Made by a program: the position numbers and the translations under genes
NCBI RefSeq assembly: GCF_031755915.1
Contig: NC_083388.1
Span: 1,867,501 to 1,931,500, forward strand
Source of the DNA: Ziziphus jujuba
Taxonomy: Eukaryota; Streptophyta; Magnoliopsida; Rosales; Rhamnaceae
Length of the DNA stretch: 64,000 nucleotides
Reading direction: 5' to 3'
Notes under the pieces: generated by a model
The model's input: only the letters and a program-made list of their open reading frames with translations
The model's database searches: none
What the model was told of the DNA's origin: nothing
In this document: in pieces, positions 21,793-34,938 of the stretch
Layout of the letters: every line of letters starts with the position of its first letter
Position numbering within the stretch: position 1 is the first letter of the stretch

Positions 21793-23056
21793 TTAGTATG
21801 TGTCTCCTTCGTCTAAAAGGAACAAACTTGCTGAATAACTAAATGAACAATTCAAATGTTCATCAACACTAGGGTCTCCATCAAGATGGGTATCAAGATA
21901 TCTCATATTCTGCTTCTTAGAATCATATACGCCAAATCGAAAATAGATTTCAAAATCGAGGCAACAATACTTGTAAAGTAATATTTCACCATTCAATCCA
22001 GTGGTTAAAGGCCAAGCAAGATGGTACGGTATTACCACAGATAATTGTCTCTCCCATACCACCTCACCTCTAGTGCTTACCTAATTTCTTCATCATCCAT
22101 GTATCAATTGTGCACGGTCCGCTTTGAAATACATCCCGGCGTTGTCTAGCATCAGAAATATACAGAACAAGTGAATTTTTGAAATAGCCGATGGACATAA
22201 CACTTTCGTTATCATCATCTATTGGCAGCTTTGTTTTCCAAATTCTTTCATTCCAAAAATCAAACCACGTCATGAGTCTTGAAGAAGCTGGATGTTACCT
22301 AGATTGTATCCAATAAAAAGCTCCAAGATTGTATCCAATAAAAAGCTCCACTGAAATATGTTCGGCAGCCATGGTAGTAACAAGGAAATAGAGATGGATG
22401 GTCGTTCCCTTGTATATTCCCATTTATCTCTTTCCATGAATTAGTCTTGAGAGAGTAAAGTTTATAGTTTATAACTTCTTGCTTGCTTATAATAATTCGA
22501 AGAGGGAAATGTAAAACACCTTGTAATCATTAGTTTGTCTATCAAAACCAAATGCAGAAACAAAATAACTAACGGCAATCACGTCTTGGTATTGAAGGTG
22601 GTGCTTGGTGACTGGAAGCTTCTTAAATTTCCTTATTGAAGGGTTCCAGATATATGTAGAGGGATATACGATGTTACTTGTAATCAATTTGCTTCTCACG
22701 CAAAGCAAACCATCACATGAACCGATTAGACAAAATTTCATGGGGATTGAAAATTTCAGTCTTTCTTTAAAATCAAAACATTGATCGAAGCGTGAGATTT
22801 CGCATCCCGAACGATGAATTAAATATCCTTTATGATTGTTGGCACACCAATCAGCATGCATGGAAATAAATCTATGATGGTTGATAATTACATACCAGGT
22901 TTTGCATACGGATCTAAGTCGGAGAATATTTTTCACCTAAAGTCTGCAAAAGATATCTTCTAGAAGCTCTCTTGGTAAATCACAAAACCTTCCATAGATT
23001 TTATTCTTCTGCTTTCTTCTAAAGAGATTAACTGGGCAGAATGATAAACACACCAT
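21793..23056 (-). pseudogene. F-box pseudogene (near full length, copy 2)
   Basis: It retains the ATG (23056) and TY-stop end of the intact genes, but several lesions break it: a TAG inside the F-box (Leu-stop-Val where the others have LSVKN, about 22938), a 25-bp tandem duplication at 22301-22350 that shifts the frame, an indel at about 22485, and another near 22066 in the KKL-GSTS region. Pieces of 149, 67 and 89 residues remain open. Sequence type is like the copy at 25419 (RSGCEISRF). Confidence 0.92.
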
Positions 23057-23349
23057 TGGAGTATATAGATGATCGAGAAGGAGTTATTTTATATGGAAAT
23101 TGTGACACGAAATACAAATATTTATTTTTAAAAATTCTTATTGGATTAGTGTCAAGCATTATCACATCTTCATTATCGTCTTATCCTATCAAAGACTAAG
23201 ATATTTGTTACTGGTATCCTCCATATATTGAGATATTTGACCATGGTTAAATATCATATTTTGGTATTTGTTAAATATTTGTCAAATAAAAGGCTAAGTG
23301 TTGATATTTAACAACATTTCTCTTACCCAAAGGCCCTAAGTTCTAAAAA

Positions 23350-23480
23350 ATGAGCCTCTTTGGACAGCTCAGCTGGCATAATTACCACTAATGATTCTTC
23401 AAGTAGTGGGTTTAAAGGCCGCCTGGTGATGCAATCCACCTTCCTAATTTATCAAATAATAATAATAATGAATGAGAGAA
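23350..23480 (+). mobile_element. tRNA-derived SINE (family 1), copy 2
   Basis: Same position and sequence type as the SINE at 17283 (GGACAGCTCAGCTGGCATAA, GGGTTTAAAGGC, then a TAA-rich tail). It was carried along by segmental duplication. Confidence 0.55.
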
Positions 23481-23559
23481 TATATTGGTTCTTAAATCCG
23501 AATGGATGTTAGACCCGTTATCACATTAAATAACTTGAAATGTCTAAAAGCCATAAATA

Positions 23560-24367
23560 TAAGAACACAATCAAAACAGAAAATTCTATCAAACTACAAT
23601 TTATTCATTTCTCTAATATACCAAAAAACTGGAAAATGAAATGATTGTATTACAATTATACAGTTATAACTGTATTTGATTATGGAAATTAGGATCATAA
23701 AGCATGTTTTCAAAAGGAAAAGACGGAAAAAAAAAATCCATGCAATATTAAGTGGAACACCGACGAGGCAAATCCTGACGGATTAGCAAAATGGCACGAA
23801 AAGATCTTTTCGGACTAGTTTCAAGCACATCATCACATCTTTATCATGCTCTTATCCTATCAAAAGACTAAGATGGTTGTTGTTTGATATAGGTATTAAT
23901 CCGGTTCTACGTATTAAGATTTTGACAATGAATTGTGATAAATATTATATTGTACATTGTGTCGATCCAAGGCGCCACAAATCATATGGATAACTATTTG
24001 AAACTTTCCTATGCTTATCAACCACTTAATGTACCAATAAATGGTTAAGAAGACTTATCTAAAAATATTTGTTAAATATCTTAGTATTTGATAGTGTTGA
24101 TAATTTAACAGCATTACTCTTACCTGAGGCCTTAAGTAACAAAAAAAATGAGTTCCCTCTAAATAGTCAATTTGACAATTTTTTATAATCAAATATCTTT
24201 TTCATAGCTTCAATACACTTTTTAAATTGAAAAAATTAAAATAAAAAATAAAGTTTAGCTCCCTCAATCTAGAGAGTCAAACATAGTTTCTATATAAAAT
24301 TTTTTAATGCATGTATTTATTACATCAACATTTTTTTATACACAATTAATATAATTTATTTGATTTC

Positions 24368-24404
<37 letters not shown>

Positions 24405-25410
24405 TATATAAAAAGAGAAGCCATTGATGAAAGAAACAAAAGAAAAATGAATCTTAATTATTTATTATAAAATAAAAAATTAGAAAGTGTGATAAAGAGC
24501 AACATTGGAGTTGATCAAAATCAGACTTTTTATTTGATAAAATTCTCCAAAATATTTTTTATTTTAAAAATTATGTTTATTTTAAACAAAGAACTCCATT
24601 GAAGATGTTTAGAACTCCCTTGAAGATGCTTCTAATAGGAATGTGTGTGTGCCATGTAAATACGTTGTTGTGATATGGGAAGCAGACAGCCAAGTAAATT
24701 TTCATTTTGGTAAAAAAACAGCCAAGAGAATTAGTTAAATAAGTACATGACGAATGGGGTGCATATTGGTCATGCGTCTTAACTCTGCTAGACTGATTGG
24801 AATGCTAAATAAAGTTTGTCACTGAGGAAAACATAATTATTTTAGGGAAGGAGCATTTAGACTCATAATAGTATCATGCTTTATTTGGATTATCCATGTA
24901 TACTACTTACTGCTCACAAAAAAAAAATATACAATTATTTTAAATGTAAAAAGGAGAAATAATAACTTGTACCTACACCCATGCATTACTATACCCAAAA
25001 TTTAATGCTCCATGCAAATATATATTTACTAATTAATTGCTAAAATTAAATATCTCAATTGAAATAATTGAAAATGTAGGCATTAATTTTATAAAATCAA
25101 AATGAAAGCTGAGGCACTCGAATGAAATTTATGATGAATTAGAGAGGAAAAAAAATATAGTTATTCCTTATCTAAATTATAAAGAATCCTTATAATCATG
25201 GAATTAATATTATATTTATATATGCAATATATATTTTAATATCGATCATGGCATTTACAATGCTAACAATTAATACTATCCATTATTAATTCTCAAAAAC
25301 TTAAATAAGTAAAATAGAAAAATATAAAAGCAAATAAATATTCAGTACACAGCAATTAGATTGAGAAAAAATAAAAAATATATATATAAAAAGAAGGAGA
25401 ATTCAGAAAA
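23560..25410. repeat. F-box unit spacer (copy 2), with empty transposon site
   Basis: This spacer lacks the deletion pseudogene found in its sister units. It has the unoccupied target GATCCAAG at 23964-23971 where two sister copies hold the TIR transposon. A mixed (TA)n(CA)n microsatellite lies at about 24370-24408. No gene is seen. Confidence 0.75.
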
Positions 25411-25418
25411 TTTAAGAA

Positions 25419-26657
25419 TCAATATGTGTTTCCTTCACCTAAAAGCAATAAACTTTCTGAATAACTAAATGAACAATTCAAAAATTCATCAATACTAGGG
25501 TCTCCATCAAGATAGGTATCAAGATGTCTCATATTCTGCTTCTTAGAATCATATACACCAAATCGAAAATAGAGTCCAAAATCGTCAAGGCAACAATACT
25601 TGTAAAGTAATATTTCACCATTCAATCCAGTGGTTAAAGGCCAAGCAAGATGGTACGGTATTACCACAGATAATTGTCTCTCCCATACCACCTCACCACT
25701 AGTGCTATCTAATTTCTTCATCATCCATGTATCAATTGTGCACGGTCCGCTTTGAAATACATCCCGGCGTTGTCTAGCATCAGAAATATATAGAACAAGT
25801 GAATTTTTGAAATAGCCGATGGACATAACACTTTCATTATCATCATCTATTGGCAGCTTTGTTTTCCAAATTCTTTCACTACAGAAATCAAACCACATCA
25901 TGAATCTTGAAGAAGCTGGATGTAACCTAGATTGTATCCAATAAAAAGCTCCACTGAAATATGTTCGGCAGCCACGGTAGTAACAAGGAAATAGAGATGG
26001 ATGGTCGTTCCCTTGTATATTCCCATCTATCTCTTTCCATGAATTAGTCTTGAGAGAGTAAAGTTTATAGTTGATAACTTCTTGCTTGCTTAATAATTCT
26101 GAGAGGCAAATGTGAAACACCTTGTAATCATTAGTTTGTCTATCAAAACCAAATGCAGAAACAATATAACGAACGGCAATCACCTCTTGGCATTGAAGGT
26201 GGTGCTTGGTGTCTGGAAGCTTCTTCAATTTCCTAATTGAAGGGTTCCAGATATATGTAGAGGGATATACGATGATACTTGTAATCAATTTGATTCTCAC
26301 GCAAAGCAATCCATCACATGAACCAATTAAACAAAATTTCACTGGGATTGGAAATTTCAGTCTTTCTTTAAAATCAAAATCTTGATCGAAGCGTGAGATT
26401 TCGCATCCCGAACGATGAATTAAATATCCTTTATGATTGTTGGCACACCAATCAGCATGCATGGAAATAAATCTATGATGGTTGATAATTACATACCAGG
26501 TTTTGCATACGGATCTAAGTCGGAGAATATTTTTCACCGACAGTCTGCAAAAGATATTTTCTAGAAGTTCTCTTGGTAAATCACAAAACCTTCCATAGAT
26601 TTTATTCTTCTGCTTTCTTCTAAAAAGATTAATTGGGCAGAATGATAACCACACCAT
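25419..26657 (-). CDS. F-box protein with F-box-associated domain (copy 3, intact)
   Basis: Uninterrupted single exon, 412 residues from ATG at 26657 (an in-frame TTG lies six codons earlier, no earlier ATG). The F-box reads CDLPRELLENIFCRLSVKNI followed by LRLRSVCKTWYVII. The FBA region has all the landmarks of copy 1. It belongs to a different subtype from copies 1 and 4: RSGCEISRFDQ, KFCLIGSCDG, LITSIIVYPST and FSGAFYWIQSRLHPASSRFMM. Predicted SKP1-binding substrate receptor; no substrate can be inferred. The spacer upstream carries the family-1 SINE, then the deletion pseudogene and the nested transposons. Confidence 0.9.
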   Translation of the reverse strand: MVWLSFCPINLFRRKQKNKIYGRFCDLPRELLENIFCRLSVKNILRLRSVCKTWYVIINHHRFISMHADWCANNHKGYLIHRSGCEISRFDQDFDFKERLKFPIPVKFCLIGSCDGLLCVRIKLITSIIVYPSTYIWNPSIRKLKKLPDTKHHLQCQEVIAVRYIVSAFGFDRQTNDYKVFHICLSELLSKQEVINYKLYSLKTNSWKEIDGNIQGNDHPSLFPCYYRGCRTYFSGAFYWIQSRLHPASSRFMMWFDFCSERIWKTKLPIDDDNESVMSIGYFKNSLVLYISDARQRRDVFQSGPCTIDTWMMKKLDSTSGEVVWERQLSVVIPYHLAWPLTTGLNGEILLYKYCCLDDFGLYFRFGVYDSKKQNMRHLDTYLDGDPSIDEFLNCSFSYSESLLLLGEGNTY

Positions 26658-27044
26658 TGGAGTATAGATAATCAAAAAGGAGTTATTTTAGATGGAAATT
26701 GTGTTTGAAACACCACGAACAAAATTAAGTGGAACAACAAGGAGGCAAATCTTGACGAATTAGCTAATTGGCACGAAATACAAATATTTATTTTCTAAAA
26801 ACTCTTATTGGATTTGTGTCAAGCACATGATCACATCTTTATTATCTTCTTATCCGAGCAAAGACTAGGATATTTGTTACTGGTATATCCCTCCTTATAT
26901 AGAGATATTTGATCATGATTTGATCTGTGATAAATATCATATTTTGGTATTTGTTAAATATTTGTCAAATAAAAGGCTAAGTGTTGATATTTAACAACAT
27001 TACTCTAACCTAAGGGCCTTACGTACTAAAAAATGAGTCCTCTT

Positions 27045-27180
27045 CGGATAGCTCAGATGGCATAATAACCACTAATGATTCTACAAGTAGTGGGTTTAAG
27101 GCGGCATGGCGATGTAATTCACCTCCCTAATTTATCAAAAATAATAAAATAATGATAATAATAATGAATGAGAAAATATA
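27045..27180 (+). mobile_element. tRNA-derived SINE (family 1), copy 3
   Basis: Same location relative to the F-box gene as copies 1 and 2. The A-box reads AGCTCAGATGGCATAA and the B-box region GGGTTTAAGGC, followed by a TAA/TGA-rich tail. Confidence 0.55.
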
Positions 27181-27524
27181 TTAGTTCTTAAATCCGAACG
27201 TATGTTAGACCCATTATCACATTACATAAGAGCACAATCAAAACAAAAAGTTCCATTAAACTAGATGACCATTATGAGTAACTTCCAAAAAATTTAACAT
27301 CCACCTGGTTGGCAAAAGACTTTCCTCTAGGGAAGAAGTTACCACATTCTACGGTTGGAAAACATCATTAAATTATTTATTCATTTCTCTAATATACCCA
27401 AAATTGGAAAATGAAATGATTGTATTACAATTATACAGTTATCATTATATTTGATTATGGAAATTAGGATGATAAAGCATGTTTTCAAAAGAAAAAGAGG
27501 GAAACAAAAAAATCCATGCAATAT

Positions 27525-27775
27525 GTGCACGGTCCGCTTTGAAATATACTTCGCCGTTGTCTAGCTTGAATGGAAATAAATCTAGGATGGGTGATAATTT
27601 CATACCATATTTTACATACAGATCTAAGTCGGAAAATATTGTCACAGGAAATTTGCAAAAAGATATCTACTAGGATCTCTCTTGGTAAATCACAAAACCT
27701 CTGTAAATTTTATTCTTCTACTTTCTTCTAAAGAGAGTAATTGGGCAGAATGATTAACACACTGATGGAGTATAT
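27525..27775 (-). pseudogene. Internally deleted F-box pseudogene, copy 2
   Basis: Same fusion of F-box N-terminal sequence to the RQRR-VFQSG region as at 17800 and 39000, with the C-terminal end cut off at about 27525. The 5' part reaches the equivalent of the gene start (GGGCAGAATGATTAACACAC...GGAGTATATATAATTG). No SINE is present here, so the SINE at 17959 came after this duplication. Confidence 0.78.
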
Positions 27776-28076
27776 ATAATTGAAAAGGAGTTATATTAGA
27801 TGGAAATTGTGTTTAGGCACACACCATGAACAAAATTAATTAAGTAGAACACCAACGAGGCAAATCTTGACGGATTAGCTAAATGGCACGAAACAAAATT
27901 ATTTATTTTCTTAAACTCTTTTCGGATTAGTGTCAAACACATGATCACATCTTTATCGTGGTCTTATTCTATCAAAGACTAAGATGGTTGTTTTTTGATA
28001 CAGGCATTAATCCGGTTCCTCATGCTAAGATTTTGACAATGAATAAATATTATATTGTCCATTGTATTGATCCAAG

Positions 28077-30082
28077 GGAAAAATTTCTAGTACTCCCGGA
28101 GTCCCCAGGGCTCAGTACTCCTATCCTTATATGCTTGACACGTGTATAACCTTGCCAGGTCATATTCCATGTCATAAACGGCTCTTTTCTTCTCCGTATA
28201 CAATTTTATTATTATTTTTTTTATACCGTTTTCCTTGGTTTTGACAGCCTTCTCCTTCTCTAACACGGAAAAATTTCTAGTACTCCCGGAGTACTCAGGA
28301 CTTACAACTCCTTCATATCATTTCATGCCATGTGGTTAACTTTCCACGTGCTATAACACATCAGTCCTCTCACCTCTCTTTCAAAACCGGCACTTTCTCT
28401 CTCCTCTTTCTTCTCCTCACCTTCTTCTCTTTCGGCACAGACGAATCAGTGGCAGACCAAAATATGAAACCACCAAACTCTTCATCACCAAAAGTTGAAA
28501 CCACCACCAACTTCCTTTAGTCAAAAACCAGAAATGTGAAAGGATCAACTCCCTTCATCAACAAAAATTGCAAATAGTGCTCTTTGTCATTCCTTTTCTT
28601 CGGCAGCTTGCTCCAAAATCTACACCCGTCTCTCATCGACAACTTTTGGCATATATTTGTACGTCATTATTAAAGTTGGTCTCTTATTGCCAGGATTGAC
28701 CATGACTTTAATCCCAAAAAAAAAAAAAAAAAAAAGCCAAATTTTAGTAGTCATTTAAACCTAAAGGAAGAGTTCATCATTGGAGATTTTTCAATTTCAA
28801 TTTTGTTTTCTTTTTTCCTTTTTCCATTTTGGGTTCATCTATCTAGTATTCTATTTTGCTACTTTCTGAACGAATGATTTGAGTGGTTCCATTTTGCCAT
28901 TGTCGAAAGACTGAAGATCTGGTTCGGCTTCGGCTTGTTTGACCAGGAGAGAAAGAGTTTAGGTGTGAAAGAGAAGGAGAAGAAAAAGAAAGAGAGAGAG
29001 CTGGTAGCCGGTTGTGAGAGAACGAAGAGTGTTATCTGATATAGAAAAAATATTCCACATGACATCCAATGATATGAAGGAGTTGTAAGTCCTGAGTACT
29101 CCGGAAGTACTTGAAAACTTTCCCGATAACACAACTAGTTCTACTCCAGCATCCTTCAAACTCACAAATCAAGCACAGATTTTGTCCAAAAAAAGAAAAA
29201 AACTAAAATTGTTCAATTGTAGAGGTCGGAGTTGGGTGCCGATTTGATCAAATTGGATCATCAAATTGACGATTTTGTCACCAAAAAAAGAAAAGAAATG
29301 CAACTCTAATTTTCTGGTTTGCCTCAAATTACGGACAACCATATCACCCATAAATTAAATTATTACACCTCTGTGTTTTTGGCACCAAAAATCACTAGCT
29401 TCACTTACATAAAAAGAATATCCGAAATTATTTAACATTTTCTTTACCCATCTGATTACATACCCCAAAATTCACTAAAAAAATTTACGTACTCCAATGG
29501 AAAAAATAATAATAATAATAGAGCTTAGATCACAAAAGAATTTTCGATTTTAAAGGTCCAAATCACAATTTCACGGCAAACGCGTAAAAAATCCAGCAAC
29601 ACAATAATGGTACTCTCACCAAAAGCCCTTCTCTCTCTCTCTCTCTCTGCCTTAGTCTTTCTTCTATCACCAATATTTTTTTTTATTTTTTTGGGGCAAA
29701 TCTCGCTAAACAACTTGCAATCGGAGGCTTTTTCCCTTTTCTCTCTTCTTTCCCCACCTCAACTTCATCCACATAAGCTTTTTTATTTTCCTTGACTTCA
29801 TCCACATAAACATCTTATTTTCCTTGACAATTTTTTTTTTTTTTTGGTCAGAGTCTGAAATTGCAAAGGTTAGAACTTTTTTTTTTCTTTTCTTTTTTCT
29901 TTTTGGTGAGTTTGAAATTGCAAAGGTTAGAATTCGCGCTTTATAAAAGGAGAAAGCGCGAAAATAGAAGAGAAGAAAAGAAGAGCCGTTCATGACCTGG
30001 ATTAAATTTAATACACGTGTCAAATATTGAAGAGAAGGAGTACTCAGCTGTGAGAACTCCTGAAGTATTAGAAATTTCTTCC
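28077..30082. mobile_element. Non-autonomous TIR DNA transposon, copy 2 (2.0 kb, contains a nested element)
   Basis: Same family as 19253-20391: ends GGAAAAATTTCTAGTACTCC and its inverse, flanked by a perfect 8-bp duplication GATCCAAG (28069-28076 and 30083-30090). Its extra length is the nested element at 28267-29124. The internal part (CTCTCTCT tract after ATGGTACTCTCACC, GAGCCGTTCATGA near the right end) matches copy 1. Open frames inside are short and low-complexity; no transposase is seen. Confidence 0.85.
28267..29124. mobile_element. Second TIR element nested in the first (858 bp)
   Basis: Terminal inverted repeats of about 55 bases: left GGAAAAATTTCTAGTACTCC continuing to GGACTTACAACTCCTTC, right the inverse with a few changes. 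Flanks TCTAACAC and GATAACAC agree at 6 of 8 bases. The sister transposon at 19253 reads straight through this point (about 19465). The TIR start resembles that of its host, so the two are related families. Confidence 0.8.
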
Positions 30083-30094
30083 GATCCAAGACGC

Positions 30095-30488
30095 CACAAA
30101 TCATATGGATAACTATTTAAAACTTTCCTATACTTATCAACCACTTAATGTACCAATAAATAGTTAAGATGATTTATCTACAAATATTTGTTAAATATCT
30201 TAGTATTTGTTAATGTTGATAATTTAACAGCCCTAGTCTTACCTAAGGCCTTAAGCAATAAAAATGAGTTCCTCTAAATAGTCAATTTGACAATTTTTTA
30301 AAGCCAAACATTTTTTTCATAGCTTTAATATATTTTTTAAATTGAAAAATTCAAATAAAAAATGAGATTTAGCTCTTTAAATATAGAGAGCCAGACCTAT
30401 TTTCTATATAAAATTTTTTAATGTATGTATTTATTACACCGACATTTTGTATACACAATTAATATAATTTATTTGATTTCATATACAC

Positions 30489-30540
<52 letters not shown>

Positions 30541-31470
30541 AGAAGCCATTGATGAAAGAAACAAAAGAAAAGTGAATCTTAATTATTTATTATGAATAAA
30601 AAATTAGAAAGTGTGATAAAGAGCAACGTTGGAGTTGATAAAAATCAGATTTTTTATTTGATATAATTTTTCAAAATATTTTTTTATTTTAAAAATTATG
30701 TCTCTTTAAAACAAAGAACTCCATTATAGATGCTCCTAATAGGAATGTGTGTGTGCCATGTAAATACGTTGTTCAGTTGTTGTGGTATGGGAAGCAAACA
30801 GCCAAGTCAATTTTTATTTTGGTAAAAAACAGCCAAGAGAATTACTTAAAATAAGTATATGACGAATGGGGTGCATATTGTTCATGCGTCTTAAGTCTGC
30901 TAGACTAATTGGAATTCTAATAAAGTTTGTCACTGATGAAAACATAACTATTTTAGGGAAGGGGCATTTAGACTGATAATAGTATCATGCTTTATTTGGA
31001 TTATCCATCTATTACTTACATTTATATTACTTACTGCTCACAAAAAAAAATACATACCCAAAATTTAATGCTTTATGCAAATATATATTTTCTAATTAAT
31101 TATTAAAATTAAATATCTCAAATGAAATAATTGAAAACGAAGGTGTTAAATTTATAAAACCAAATGAAAACGGAGGCACTCAAAGAAATTGAGGATGAAT
31201 TAGAGAGTAAAAAATTTTGTTATTCCTGATCTCAATTATAAAGAATCCTTATAATCATGGAATTGATATACTATATATGTATGCAATATATATTTTAATA
31301 TCGATCATGGCATTTACAATGCTAACAAATAATACTATCCATTATTAATTCTCAAAAGCTTAAATAAATTAATTAGAAAAATATAAAAACAAACAAATAT
31401 TCAGTACACAATTACTAGATAGAGAAAAAATAAAAATATATAAAAGGAAGGAGAATTCAAAAAATTTAAG
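30095..31470. repeat. F-box unit spacer (copy 3)
   Basis: Closely matches 20400-21785, including the GAGAAGCCATTGATGAAAG and CATGTAAATACGTTG landmarks. It carries (CA)n at about 30485-30500 and (TA)n at 30505-30537. No gene is seen. Confidence 0.8.
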
Positions 31471-31558
31471 AATTAGTATGTGTCTCCTTCATCTAAAAGG
31501 AGCAAACTTTCTGACTAACTAAATGAACAATTCAAATGTTCATCAACACTAGGGTCCC

Positions 31559-33496
31559 TGTTAGGACCCATCCAGGATCCCTTCCTTAAACTCTAGACAA
31601 GCCCTGATCCCAGGAAAAACCCTACCAGATCATCCTATGAAAAATCCAACAATATCTCCCCTAAAGGTAGAACATGCCTAAAAAAATTACCTGCACGAAA
31701 ATGCACTCCTATATGGTACCACCTTGTCTCTTCCACCTTACTACAAATAAATTCCATAACTGGCAGCACTTCGATAACAAATTATATAAAAGGCATATAA
31801 TGGAATTAATTTAGTAAATAACCCACTAAAATATACCATCATAGATTCTCGTCCGCCCACACCACCCACTTAGTGCTGCACATGTCAAATACACTTCAAA
31901 TATCGTTTTACAAATATGCCAATGCGTAACATAGAAAGAAAGGTAAAACAACATCACATTAACAATAATAAACAATAACAATCGTTTTAATGATAATGGT
32001 ATAAATGTAACTTGCCCAAGGGCTATCATATTCCCATACATGCCCGAAGGCGATCACCTATCCAAAGGCTATCACATAACCACATCTGTCCAAGAGCTAT
32101 CCCATCTACCCAAAGGCTACCACTTGTCCGAGAACTATTATACTTACCCGGTGGCTATTTTTTTTGCCCGTAGGCTGTGATACTTGTCGGAAGGTACCAT
32201 ATGATAGTAATAATAATAAGAACAATAACAAAATTAATATTAAAGATCTAATAATAGTGTTAATAAAAATAAAAATAATAATCAATATTATTTATTAAAA
32301 TCTCAATAACTGAGAATAGCAACTGCGATAATACTTAATAATAGTTTTGTTAATAAATACCATTGATAATAACAATAATAACAACTATAATTATAATAAT
32401 GATAATAATAGAAATTGGAATTACAATAAAAATAATCATTATAAATAATAATAACAATCTCGATAACAGTGACAATAATGATTAAATAAATAGTTAAATA
32501 CAATTAATAGTAATAAGAATATAATAACATCGATTAAGAATATTAGTAAGAAATTAAATCACAAATAGATAACATAACATAAATACATAAAATAATATCT
32601 TAAAATCCATAGCATATAAGAAATATGCACGCTCGTAACGGAGATACATACGATACCCTCTAACATGCTACATGATCCATGATTCCAGCTGTCGCGCGGC
32701 ACTCTACTACCAATACAGATCAGGGTGGTTGCCATATGGGCCGTCCAATCCCCTGGACTCGTAGACAACATAGTTATGAAGCTAGCTCTACATGGACCAC
32801 ATTGGTTCGCCGCCTCTGTATGGTGCGGTATATACAATATAATATCAAATAATATAACATACAAATATATGTACGAACATATAAAAGATACTTGATGCAC
32901 CATACTATATACCAGTGGTGCCCGAAGGTACCTAGCATCCAGAGCACCGACTGACGGGAGGTTAAAAAGAGAAACTTGCATACGGTAGCTTCGGTGTCCC
33001 AACAGCGCCACTGCTTATAACCGTCATCCCGGCCATGGAGGGGGGCGACTTATGGCCACTATATCAAACTTGCCTGCCCTCAGGTCCATAGCAACTCACG
33101 GGAGATATTACAACTTGCACGCTCATCACACTCCACTTGCGCGCTAATCACATCCACAACTACAAAACACTGGTACGTGTATGGGTGCATCTCAAAAACT
33201 ATAAATTTGTAATATTAAAAAATAATTAATTTTGATAAAATATAGTCGAATAAATATGCTTTATCAAATACATAAAACTCCATGCTTAAATAAATAATTA
33301 AATACATAAATAAAATTTTGATTACAACAATTTAATATAGTAAATTCCTCAAACATTCAAATCAATTTATACCAAAATTATCATCAAGGCCACATACAAT
33401 TTCACATATAATTAAAGATATAGAAATACATTTTATTATATGCCATCCATAGATATCTATGCATATTCACATATCTATATGTTCATACAATTAGAT

Positions 33497-33527
<31 letters not shown>

Positions 33528-33626
33528 AAACCTTTAACAAACAATTTAACAAGTGCAATGTCCACATACGTATGCATACATACATTTTGGTATGCATAAA
33601 CAAAGGCTTCAACAATACATATTTAA

Positions 33627-33676
<50 letters not shown>

Positions 33677-34390
33677 CGTGCATTTACCAACATTCCCATA
33701 CACATGTATATAGAAAAACACGCATATATATATACAATTTAATTTAAATCTCCATTTTTTTTCACATTTAATTTAATAATTTAATTAAAAATAACAACTT
33801 CTCAAATACACATCCATAATTTACAAACAAGATATCAATGCAAAGCTAAAGATATGAAGAATACAATTCTAACCTTTGATTGGCTTGAAACCGCCAGAGG
33901 TGGCCGGGATTTTCGTCGGAAGTCGCTGCCGACTTGCCCCCCCCCTTGGTACACCATGAATGAGCTTGAATTGGGAAATTGAATGTCACCATCAGCTTCA
34001 GGGGACTTAAATTAGGGGGGAGGGACCGGGGATACAGCCTGAAATGGCAGGAATCCGGTGGCCGGACAGGGTGCTTACCTCCGGCTTCCATGGCTGTTTC
34101 CCGGTGTGTCGGCGACTTTCCCAGTGATCGGAGCACACCTCGATGAAGCTAACATGAGGGGCTGCCAGATGGTATGGTCGGTGCGGCTTGGGTGCGCCAG
34201 AACACGCGGATTCGGTCGGAGAGAGACACGGCTGCCATCGGCTTCCACAGCCCGATTTGGGCATGTGGTCAACCGGTCGGCCACAAAATTTGGCAGCTAA
34301 GCTCGCCGGCAACTGGGTTACATCGGTGGCCAGCACGTCTGAGCAATGGGTGGTCGAAAATTCAAAAACTCCGGCCAACCGAGAATGGTA

Positions 34391-34431
<41 letters not shown>

Positions 34432-34938
34432 GGGGATGATGAATAATACCCCCTATTTTCCTCCAGTGTTCCCCCCAAAAGAAAAGAAAAAGAAAGAAAA
34501 TTAAAGGAAAAGAAATTAGTAAAATAATGTAAAATAAAATAATAATGTACTAGAAAACTTTGCAGATACAGAACTTTTTAACCAAATATCCAAATTAGAT
34601 GTGCCACCAGTCTACGAACTCGTATCGACAAGCACTTTCATATAACACATGGGTTAACACTAGAATCTATGTAACTAAAAAGTCAACCCCGAGCTCGTTG
34701 ACCACTCCGGCTCGTATCTTGTTTCGATCATTACTTTTAAATCGTAGCTCCGTTTTCGACATGTTACTAATCTAGAGACTCTGGTCGATGCGTACTTCAT
34801 AATTGTGCCTTATTCAACCTAGAATTCTATCCGAATAAAAAAGTCAACATTTGACCCCTCTCGATCAACGATTATCAAACTCAGTCAACTTTGATCAACT
34901 TGAGAAAATTTCGATGTAATTCGGGACGGGGTGTTACA
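31559..34938 (-). mobile_element. LTR element (probable solo LTR), minus orientation
   Basis: On the minus strand it begins TGTAACACCCCGTCCCG and ends GGATGGGTCCTAACA, with 5-bp target duplication GTCCC on both sides (31554-31558, 34939-34943). TG...CA ends with a 5-bp duplication are LTR hallmarks. There is no gag or pol frame, and no pair of terminal direct repeats within it, so it looks like a solo long LTR (Ty3/Gypsy-like length). It contains a GC-rich block (about 33890-34400) with (GA)n, and short tandem repeats at 32030-32200. Confidence 0.8.
32030..32200. repeat. Short tandem repeats in the LTR, about 20-30 bp
   Basis: Variants of GCCCGAAGGCTATCAC (CCCGAAGGCGATCACC, CCAAAGGCTATCACA, CCAAAGGCTACCAC, CCCGGTGGCTATT, CCCGTAGGCTG) follow one another about seven times. 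Long plant LTRs often carry such variable repeats. Confidence 0.6.

Noticed and set aside
33440..33747. Tyr/Ile-repeat frames on both strands
   Set aside because: They are translations of (AT)n microsatellites inside the LTR element.
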